Source of the DNA: Mycobacterium sp. 1423905.2
GTDB lineage: Bacteria > Actinomycetota > Actinomycetes > Mycobacteriales > Mycobacteriaceae
Length of the DNA: 47,718 nt
Direction of reading: 5' to 3'
NCBI RefSeq assembly: GCF_001673155.1
Contig: NZ_LZLE01000312.1
Coordinates: 1-47,718 of the forward strand
Every line of letters starts with the position of its first letter. Position 1 is the first letter of the stretch. The position numbers and the translations under genes are program-made. Shown one piece after another: positions 41,659-47,718 of the stretch. The notes under the pieces were generated by a model, which searched no databases, had not been told where the DNA came from, and was given only the letters and a program-made list of their open reading frames with translations.

Positions 41659-43466
41659 GGCCGTCCTTTGGGCCTCGAAGATTCGGAAGCGCTGGAGGGG
41701 GTCTCGGCGGGTTGGTGTTTCTCACCATCCCGCAGAGCCACTGTGGATGCGTTCGGATTGGCCTTACTGACTGCCGTAGTAGCCGCCTTTTTGGCCGGGG
41801 TTTTCTTTGCCGGCGCTTTCTTAGCCGCCTTCTTGGCTGTGGTCTTGGCTGTGGTCTTCGCGGCGGCCTTCGTCCCGGTCGTCTTCTTGGCGGTCGCCTT
41901 GGCCGCGGTCTTCTTCGCCGCTGGCTTGCCGCCCGCACTCTTGGCCCGCTTGGCCGCCTTCTTCTCGGCGTACAAGCTCACTTCCGGAAGTTTATCGACC
42001 GGCCAGTGCCGCAACGTGTCCAGATAGAGTTGGCGCACTTCGGCGATGCGGTCGGAAAGAGTGTCCAAGGTCCAGTCGTCGACGGGGATCGGCGGGAACA
42101 CCGCGACGTCAACGGTACCCGGATTGATCGTCGTCGAGTTGCGCGAGGCGACGAACTCGGCATTGCGAATCACGATGGGCACGATCGGAATTCCCACTGT
42201 CATCGCGATGCGGAACGGCCCCTTCTTGAACGGCCCCACTTCGGTGGTGTCCAACCGCGTCCCTTCCGGGGCCATCATGATGGACAAGCCGTTCTTGGCG
42301 CGCTCTTCGACGATGTGCAGCGTCTCCACCGCGGCGACCCGATCGTCCCGGTCGATGAACACCCCGTCCAGCAACTTGCCCAGCGGACCCATGATGGGGT
42401 CGCGTTCCAGTTCTTTCTTGGCCACCGCCACCCAGTTGTCGCGGATCAGCGATCCGGCGATGATCGGGTCAACTTGGTTGCGGTGGTTGAAAATGAAGAC
42501 GGCGGGTCGCTGCGCGGTCAGGTTCTCCTGGCCGATGACGTTGAGCTGCACCCCGCTGGTGGCAAGCACCAGCTGGGAGAAGGTTGAGGTGAAGAAGTTG
42601 ACGCCGCGACGACGGTTGCGGGTCAACACACCGATGCCCACCGCACCGGCAGCGACGGGGAACATGGAACCGAAGCCGGCCAGGGTGCGCAGCTGGCGTC
42701 GCAGACCGACACCGCCGCGGCTGTTGAACTTCAGGATTGGCCAGCCGCGACGCCGCGCGACGGCGGCCATCTTGCCTTCCGGATTCGTCGGGCGCGGGTT
42801 GCCGACCAGGTACATCAGCGCGACGTCCTCGTCACCGTCGGCGTAGAAATAACTGTCCTTGAGGTCGATGTCATGCTCGGCCGCAAAGCGTTGCACCGCA
42901 GCAGCTTTGCCCGGGCCCCACAGGATGGGCTTGACCACTCCGCCGGTCAGCAGACCGTCCTCGTTGATCTCGAACTTGTTGGTGAGCATGTTGCTGATGC
43001 CCAGGAAGCGGGCGACCGGTTCGACCTGGATGGTCAGCGCCGACGAGCTGAGCACGACGGTGTGGCCGCGAGCGACGTGCGCGCGCACCAGTTCTCGCAT
43101 CTCGGGGTAGATCCGCGACTCGATGCGTTGAGCGAACAACCGCTCGCCGATTTCCTGTAAGTCGGTGAGTTGCCGGCCGCGCAGGGCGGAGGCGGCTTTG
43201 CCGATCAGGTCTTCGAACTCGATGCGGCCCAGCGTGTGGTTGAGTCCCGCCTGCACCATGCTGAGCAGCTCGCCCACGCCCATGTCGCGACGGCGCAACC
43301 GCTCCTGGGTGAGGATGACGGCGGTGAAGCCGGCGACCAGGGTTCCGTCGAGGTCGAAGAATGCGCCGACTTTGGGACCTTCAGGACTGGCCATGATCTC
43401 GGCTACCGAACCGGGCAGCCGCAAGTCGCGCGCCGGAGTTGGGCGGTCTTCGTCGGACGCGCTCAT
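41655..43466 (-). CDS. plsC: Bifunctional HAD phosphatase/1-acylglycerol-3-phosphate acyltransferase PlsC
   Basis: This 603-residue fusion begins with a SerB-like HAD domain (FFDLDGTL with D38 and D40). A PlsC acyltransferase domain follows, with HxxxxD at H328-D333 (NHRNQVD) and MAPEGTRLD. The acyltransferase makes phosphatidate; the HAD domain may dephosphorylate it or another phosphomonoester (not shown). The C-terminal region from about residue 498 is a basic low-complexity tail made of Lys/Ala/Thr repeats of the AKKTAAK kind, about 80 residues, then a short polar end. The ATG at 43466 overlaps the stop of the WS/DGAT gene (ATGA). Confidence 0.93.
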   Translation of the reverse strand: MSASDEDRPTPARDLRLPGSVAEIMASPEGPKVGAFFDLDGTLVAGFTAVILTQERLRRRDMGVGELLSMVQAGLNHTLGRIEFEDLIGKAASALRGRQLTDLQEIGERLFAQRIESRIYPEMRELVRAHVARGHTVVLSSSALTIQVEPVARFLGISNMLTNKFEINEDGLLTGGVVKPILWGPGKAAAVQRFAAEHDIDLKDSYFYADGDEDVALMYLVGNPRPTNPEGKMAAVARRRGWPILKFNSRGGVGLRRQLRTLAGFGSMFPVAAGAVGIGVLTRNRRRGVNFFTSTFSQLVLATSGVQLNVIGQENLTAQRPAVFIFNHRNQVDPIIAGSLIRDNWVAVAKKELERDPIMGPLGKLLDGVFIDRDDRVAAVETLHIVEERAKNGLSIMMAPEGTRLDTTEVGPFKKGPFRIAMTVGIPIVPIVIRNAEFVASRNSTTINPGTVDVAVFPPIPVDDWTLDTLSDRIAEVRQLYLDTLRHWPVDKLPEVSLYAEKKAAKRAKSAGGKPAAKKTAAKATAKKTTGTKAAAKTTAKTTAKKAAKKAPAKKTPAKKAATTAVSKANPNASTVALRDGEKHQPAETPSSASESSRPKGRP

Positions 43467-44935
43467 GAGCCCGACACCGATCGAGACGCCGCGTCGGCCG
43501 GTGCGGCAAACGATGCGGGCGCGGCCCGCGGCGCCGGATCCCCGGCGAGGGCGAGGATTTCGTCGAAACCCTCGAGCAGGCACCGGGCGAACAATTCGTC
43601 GTTGCGCACCGAGGCTCGGTCGTAACGCACGGTGATGGTGCACCAGCCGCCGCGCGATATCAGCACCACCATCATCGCCACTCCCGGCAGCGGCCCAATC
43701 CCGTACTGGCGCAATACTTTCGCACCGGCGATGTAGGTGTCGCCCGGGTAGACCGGCACGTTGCTCGCCTGCACGTCAGAACCGATCACCGAGCCGCTGA
43801 TTCCCTCCAGCACCGCGGTGGGCAACACACTGAGCACCGGCGCCATGGCACCGACGACGTTCATCGCGGGCTCGTCGCGCCGTTGCGTCATCTGCGCCCG
43901 GATCTTCTTCATGCGCGACACTGGGTCGATGGTGCCGACCGGGGCGGCGAGATTGACTCCGGTGAAACGGTTTCCACCCGCGGCATCGGCATCGGCGCGC
44001 AGGTTTACCGGCACCGCCATAGGCAGCGTGCTGATCGGTACGCCAAGCGCGTCGTGGTAGCGGCGCAGCGCGCCGCACAAGCCGGCCAGGTAGGCGTCGT
44101 TGATGGAACCGCCACCGGACTTCGCGGCTCGGTGCAGCTCGGACAGCCGGATGTCGATGGCTTCAGTGCGGGTGGCCAGGCTGCGCCGACGAAGTAGCGG
44201 TGACGGCTCGGCAGCCCGGTTCATCACCCGCACGCTTGACATGGCGTATCCGACTAGACCCGACACGGTGGAGCCAGGCTCCAAGACCGCACGCCCGGCG
44301 ACCGATACCGCCCCGGACAACGCCCCCAATGCCCCATTGACGATGGCGACGGGCAACCGGTTGAGGCCTTGACGCATCAGGTCGTTGGGAGTCAGGTCCT
44401 GCGGAATGGGTTGGGGCGGCGTCGGCTTGGCCGGCGGGTCCCGCTCCAAATCGTAGATCTCGGCGAACATCTCGACACCGCCGACGCCATCGGTGACCGC
44501 GTGGCTGACATGCAACAGCGTGGCAGCCCTACCGTCTTCGAGGCCCTCGACCAGCGTCGCCGTCCACAGCGGACGCGAGATGTCCAGCGGCGATTGCAGA
44601 ATCACCTCGGCGAGGTCGAACACCTCCCGCAAGGTGCCCGCCCCGGAGACGCGGATGCGGCGCACATGAAAGTCGAGGTTGAAGTCCGGGTCGACCACCC
44701 ACCGTGGCGCGGCCGTGGGCAACGTTGGCACGACTACCTTTTGCCGCAATCGCAATACTCGCCGGGAGGCGTTCTCGAATCGGGTCCGGAAGCGATCCCA
44801 ATCCGGTGTCGTGTCGAGGACTTCCAGGGCCATGATTCCCGACCGAGTTCGCGGATTCGCCTCGCCGCGGTGCATCAGATAGTCGACGGGGCCCAGCTCG
44901 TTGGACAACCCTGCGGCCTCACCGGGTTCAGCCAT
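43463..44935 (-). CDS. Wax ester synthase/diacylglycerol acyltransferase family protein
   Basis: A 490-residue WS/DGAT enzyme expected to make triacylglycerol or wax esters from acyl-CoA. The usual active-site motif HHxxxDG appears as SHAVTDG (144-150). The catalytic His H145 and D149 are kept, but the first His is Ser; the H37Rv homologue Rv2484c has the same variant as I remember it. The second family motif appears near GSDVQASNVPVYPGDTYIAG. The gene is first in the plsC-plsB2-CopD/CtaG unit, coupled to plsC by a 4-base overlap. That puts phosphatidate and neutral-lipid synthesis under one transcript. Confidence 0.88.
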   Translation of the reverse strand: MAEPGEAAGLSNELGPVDYLMHRGEANPRTRSGIMALEVLDTTPDWDRFRTRFENASRRVLRLRQKVVVPTLPTAAPRWVVDPDFNLDFHVRRIRVSGAGTLREVFDLAEVILQSPLDISRPLWTATLVEGLEDGRAATLLHVSHAVTDGVGGVEMFAEIYDLERDPPAKPTPPQPIPQDLTPNDLMRQGLNRLPVAIVNGALGALSGAVSVAGRAVLEPGSTVSGLVGYAMSSVRVMNRAAEPSPLLRRRSLATRTEAIDIRLSELHRAAKSGGGSINDAYLAGLCGALRRYHDALGVPISTLPMAVPVNLRADADAAGGNRFTGVNLAAPVGTIDPVSRMKKIRAQMTQRRDEPAMNVVGAMAPVLSVLPTAVLEGISGSVIGSDVQASNVPVYPGDTYIAGAKVLRQYGIGPLPGVAMMVVLISRGGWCTITVRYDRASVRNDELFARCLLEGFDEILALAGDPAPRAAPASFAAPADAASRSVSGS

Positions 44936-45097
44936 CAGCCCGTCCTCCGCGAGCCGGGTAACTCGACACGCCAGACCCTTCCACCGTCGATCAAGCCTCC
45001 TGATTCAGCCCGCCAACCCGATTGCCCACACAACGCTAGTCCGGTTAGGGCAGTGGTGAAAGGACTCGGGGTCTCCCCGAGCGGCGACCTGCCGGAA

Positions 45098-46360
45098 TCA
45101 GCTGGCCGGGGAGGCCGACAACGCCAGCGATTCGAGCAGCGCGTGTTCGCGCCGGCCGTAGATGACCCCGAGGAAATCCGACACGGCGTCTGCGGCCAGT
45201 CGAGATCGGACCGTCGGCGTGATGTCGAAGGCGTGGTGGGCGTTGGCCAGCTCGGCGTAGGCGACCGTGGCAGCGCCGGCGTCCTTGAGAGCCGCGCAGA
45301 AGGCGCGGGACTGCCCACTGGGGACCAGTTCGTCTTTCTCCCCGTGCAGGACGAAGAACGGTGGCGCGTCGCGGTGCACATAGGAGATCGGTGACGCCGC
45401 CGCGAACCGCTCGGGTTTGTCGGCGTAGCGGGCCTTCATCACGAAGTGCTCGAGGAACGGCAGCATCATTTCGTGCATGTTGTCGAAATCGGTGAAGTCG
45501 TAGACGCCGTAGTACGGCGCGACCGCCTGCACGGTGGTGTCGGCACGTTCGAATCCCGGCTGAAAGGTCGGGTCGTTTGGGGTGAGCGCCGCCAGCGAGG
45601 CCAGGTGCGCTCCGGCCGAGCCGCCGGTGATGGCCACAAAGTCAGGGTCACCGCCGTAGTCGGCGATGTTTTCGCGAACCCATGCGATGGCGCGCTTGAC
45701 GTCGATCAGGTGAGCCGGGAAGGCACACCGTGGGCTCTTGCTGTAGTTGATCGAGACGCAGATCCAGCCGAGCTCGACCATCTTGCTCATCAGCGTGTAG
45801 GCCTGAGGGCGCTTGCCGTTGACCGCCCACGCGCCTCCGGGCACCTGAATCAAGACCGGGGCCCGGCTTCCGGGTGACAAGTCGGGACGGCGCCAGATGT
45901 CCAGGAGGTTGTCGCGGCCCGCCGGGCCGTAGGAGATGTCGGACGTCTTGGCCGCGTAGCGGCGGTGCGGCCCGGGTTTGAGCTTGGGCAGCAGACCGCC
46001 GCGGCGTGCGCGCACCGCCGGGTTGGCGGTCGGGTGCAACACCAGGTCGCGGAAGTCGGCGCCGAGGGACTGGTGCAGGGCCGCGTTGAGGGCTTGGTCC
46101 GCACGTTGGGCCGCCCAGGTGGTGCCGACGCGGTTGATCGCCGCTGGTGACACGCGGGTCAACGCATGGCCGGTGACCACGTGCGGAGGAAATTCGGTGG
46201 CGATCCAGCCAGCGACCCAGCCGACGGCGAATGGTGAGCCGCGCAGCAGCAGGGCGCCGGCCCGGTAGGTGTCTTTGACGTCAGCGGCGAGTTGCGCGCC
46301 CTGCCGCAGGGCTTCGGCACCCGCACGCGAGCACCGCGAAGTCACACTGGCCATGCACAT
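45098..46360 (-). CDS. lipQ: Alpha/beta-hydrolase, carboxylesterase LipQ
   Basis: This hormone-sensitive-lipase-like esterase has 420 residues. The oxyanion motif is the APVLIQVPGGAW stretch, where the usual HGGG is PGGA. The nucleophile is S248 in GGSAGAH. Catalytic Asp and His lie in LHGEKDELVPS and ELANAHHAFD. The start is set at the ATG at 46360 (MCMASVTSRC); the frame is open to 46546 but that part has no family similarity. The length agrees with H37Rv LipQ (Rv2485c) as I recall it. The natural ester is unknown; the lipid-enzyme neighbours make an acyl substrate plausible. Confidence 0.85.
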   Translation of the reverse strand: MCMASVTSRCSRAGAEALRQGAQLAADVKDTYRAGALLLRGSPFAVGWVAGWIATEFPPHVVTGHALTRVSPAAINRVGTTWAAQRADQALNAALHQSLGADFRDLVLHPTANPAVRARRGGLLPKLKPGPHRRYAAKTSDISYGPAGRDNLLDIWRRPDLSPGSRAPVLIQVPGGAWAVNGKRPQAYTLMSKMVELGWICVSINYSKSPRCAFPAHLIDVKRAIAWVRENIADYGGDPDFVAITGGSAGAHLASLAALTPNDPTFQPGFERADTTVQAVAPYYGVYDFTDFDNMHEMMLPFLEHFVMKARYADKPERFAAASPISYVHRDAPPFFVLHGEKDELVPSGQSRAFCAALKDAGAATVAYAELANAHHAFDITPTVRSRLAADAVSDFLGVIYGRREHALLESLALSASPAS

Positions 46361-46529
46361 TCGAAAGCCCACCCCTCGACGTCCAGGCACACGCATCGTT
46401 GCGGTAAACGGCCGATTACCGGCCGGTGTTGTACGTGTGTCGAGGCTCACACCATAACCCATTCCTGGCGCGCTCAAACACTTTTCGCGGGCGTTGCGTC
46501 GTGGGAACTGAGGTTCGGGCGGCGTTGGA

Positions 46530-46535
46530 TAGACT
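46530..46535 (+). promoter_or_regulatory. Possible -10 element of the tRNA-Arg gene
   Basis: TAGACT fits the mycobacterial TANNNT -10 pattern and ends 12 bases before the tRNA. A -35 at standard spacing is not recognisable. Confidence 0.35.
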
Positions 46536-46547
46536 GACCTGCGCATT

Positions 46548-46621
46548 GCCTCCGTAGCTCAGTTGGATAGAGCAAGGGCCTTCTAATCCCTAGGTCGCAC
46601 GTTCGAGTCGTGCCGGGGGCA
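46548..46621 (+). tRNA. tRNA-Arg (anticodon TCT)
   Basis: The acceptor stem gcctccg/cgggggc (one G-T pair), the D-arm gctcagttggatagagc, the anticodon loop cttctaa with TCT and the T-arm gcacgttcgagtcgtgc form a full cloverleaf. The anticodon stem agggc/tccct has a C-T mismatch at the base pair next to the loop (31-39). CCA is not encoded. Confidence 0.92.
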
Positions 46622-47044
46622 CTGGGACCGTTGGGACGTCGGCTGATGCTTGACAGTTGTTTCGGTTAAACCTTGACACTCCCCAAGGTGTCTGAGTTGA
46701 GCCTGGCCGAGCATCGGTAACAAGCCGTGTTGGCGGTGATGGGTGAGGCTTGTCGGTATCGCAAGTGATCGCCGAGCCCAGACCGACCCAATCTTTGGCC
46801 GCCGTCTCCAGCACAGCCGGCATTGCCACGACAAACGACCTGAGAGACCTCTCTAGCGGTTGGGAGCCCGAAACCCGACCGTTGCGGCAAATTAGATCGC
46901 GCGCGAAGACCGGAGTTCGGATGCTACGGGTTGCGGAGCAAACGCGCTGTGCGTTTGCTCCTGGGGCTCCCGGCTAGTGGTCCTCGAGAATCCGGCAAAT
47001 TGCTACTTCTGCCCGCCTCACAGCGACTGGCTAGCACGGACCGT
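46622..47044. other. Gene-free stretch between tRNA-Arg and the AbrB-family gene
   Basis: No credible gene is visible. Downstream flanks of tRNA genes are common integration sites, but I find no integrase and no copy of the tRNA 3' end here. The stretch holds a hairpin at 46935-46961 that fits a terminator for the gene to its right. Confidence 0.55.
46935..46961. terminator. Terminator hairpin after the AbrB-family gene
   Basis: A perfect 11-bp stem, ggagcaaacgc (46935-46945) and gcgtttgctcc (46951-46961), has a 5-base loop. It lies 83 bases past the minus-strand gene's stop. Confidence 0.6.
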
Positions 47045-47718
47045 TCACGCGGGAACCGCAACCAGTCCGCCCCGCACCGGCCTGCGAGGCATTGCGATGC
47101 GCGGCGTGAACCTGGTGAACAACCGAGCCACGAAGGGTGCAGCGAACAGCATCACGACCACCCGAATCACCTGGGCCGCCATCACAAAGGTCACGTTGGA
47201 ACCCGACCCGGCGGCGGTGCCGAGCACCGCGTAGATGCCCCCCGGGCTTGTGGCCAGGTAACCGTCGAGCATGCTCAGTCCAGCGACCTTGGCCAGCAGC
47301 ACACCCATACCGGCCGCGGCAACGTTGATCACCATGATCAGCCCGAAAGCACCCGGCAGGATCCGTCGCACCGCGCGCAGCGATTCGCGGTCGAACGCCA
47401 ACACCGTCTGCAGGACGATCAGCACGATTCCGATCTGAACCAGCACCATGGGAACCGCCAGGCCGTGGGCCAGCCCGGAAAGCTCCAGCGCGATCGTGAT
47501 CGCCATCGGAACCAGCAAACCGGCACCTGGCAGCCGCACGTAGCGTGCTAACGCCGCGCCGACCACCACAATCACCGCCAGCAACGACAGCCCGAAACCC
47601 GATGACTCTGAGGTGGTTTGGTTCGTCTCCGGTCCGCGCGCCGCGGCGGCGTGGTAGCAGACCGTCGCAACAACGGGCATGGCCGCGGTGACCAGCGCGA
47701 CGCGTAGGTATTGCACCG
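47045..47718 (-). CDS. AbrB-family integral membrane protein, 3' part (cut by window edge)
   Basis: The frame is open to the right edge, so the N-terminus lies outside the window; about 223 residues are visible. They contain several hydrophobic helices and the family stretch DGYLATSPGGIYAVLGTAAGSGSNVTFVMAAQVIRVVVMLFAAPFV. That stretch marks the AbrB (PF05145, 'ammonia monooxygenase'-named) duplicated membrane family; these proteins are not related to the AbrB DNA-binding regulator. The visible start MQYLRVALVTAAMPVV is the same repeat from the first half of the duplication, so it is an internal Met, not the true start. Transport of an unknown substrate is the usual guess. Confidence 0.75.
   Translation of the reverse strand, partial: VQYLRVALVTAAMPVVATVCYHAAAARGPETNQTTSESSGFGLSLLAVIVVVGAALARYVRLPGAGLLVPMAITIALELSGLAHGLAVPMVLVQIGIVLIVLQTVLAFDRESLRAVRRILPGAFGLIMVINVAAAGMGVLLAKVAGLSMLDGYLATSPGGIYAVLGTAAGSGSNVTFVMAAQVIRVVVMLFAAPFVARLFTRFTPRIAMPRRPVRGGLVAVPA

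Noticed and set aside
46583..46834. Small minus-strand frame ending ...PRHDSNVRPRD
   Set aside because: It is a translation through the tRNA-Arg gene, a well-known false protein. The extension of the tig frame through tRNA-Pro is the same kind of artefact.
47045..47718. AbrB-family gene read as a transcription regulator
   Set aside because: The sequence is a hydrophobic multi-helix protein; only the family name resembles the DNA-binding AbrB.

Overview
The window is a piece of chromosome from a Mycobacterium species. The evidence is the GC-rich coding sequence, the frequent GTG and TTG starts, and the gene content. The order valS-folC-DUF4233-ndk, rpfE, mobA-korB-korA, clpX-mmuM-clpP2-clpP1-tig, lipP, nei1-rpiB-nitroreductase-pepN, glbO-aglA, gdh-ettA-ssbB, plsB2-plsC-WS/DGAT and lipQ follows, from memory, the M. 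tuberculosis H37Rv block of about Rv2445c to Rv2485c. Several H37Rv genes are missing (Rv2451, Rv2452c, Rv2456c, Rv2459, Rv2472-2473 and an IS6110 copy), and several genes are present that H37Rv lacks at these places. It is therefore a non-tuberculous species. I see no insertion sequence, prophage, CRISPR array, toxin-antitoxin pair or biosynthetic island.

Layout. At 1-552 the DUF4233 gene is broken by a foldback inverted duplication that also carries the first codons of ndk; this looks like a contig-end artefact. At 552-6.7 kb (minus) lie folC, valS, a B-lectin/LysM protein and a saccharopine-dehydrogenase-like oxidoreductase. At 6.8-12 kb (minus) are rpfE, with a long gene-free upstream region, and the mobA-korB-korA cluster. 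At 12.3-17.7 kb is the proteostasis block clpX, clpP2-clpP1 and tig, with mmuM facing clpP2 and tRNA-Pro next to tig. At 17.8-21.5 kb are tRNA-Gly, lipP, a small secreted protein, nei1, rpiB and a mycothiol-dependent nitroreductase. At 21.6-29 kb are pepN, a DUF5130/CtaJ pair, an HNH endonuclease, glbO-aglA and an FAD oxidoreductase that may be a lineage-specific insertion. At 29-37 kb (minus) are a hypothetical gene, a hotdog thioesterase, the giant NAD-glutamate dehydrogenase, ettA and ssbB. At 37-45 kb (minus) is a tightly coupled run of WS/DGAT, plsC, plsB2 and a CopD/CtaG membrane protein. The window ends with lipQ, tRNA-Arg, an empty stretch and a truncated AbrB-family membrane protein.

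How the genes work together. plsB2, plsC and the WS/DGAT gene cover acylation of glycerol-3-phosphate through to neutral lipid, in one minus-strand unit whose ends overlap by four bases. ClpX is the unfoldase for the ClpP1P2 peptidase, and trigger factor works on the same clients earlier. KorAB is the CoA- and ferredoxin-dependent alternative at the 2-oxoglutarate node, which glutamate dehydrogenase also feeds.

No wholly new system is visible. The observations most worth checking are the foldback at the left edge, an orphan KstR-type palindrome beside the korA/clpX gap, a hairpin that swallows the valS start codon, a Gly-to-Arg change in the MobA nucleotide-binding signature, the long rpfE leader with a CRP-like site, the lysine/alanine tail of PlsC, and the FAD oxidoreductase inserted after aglA.
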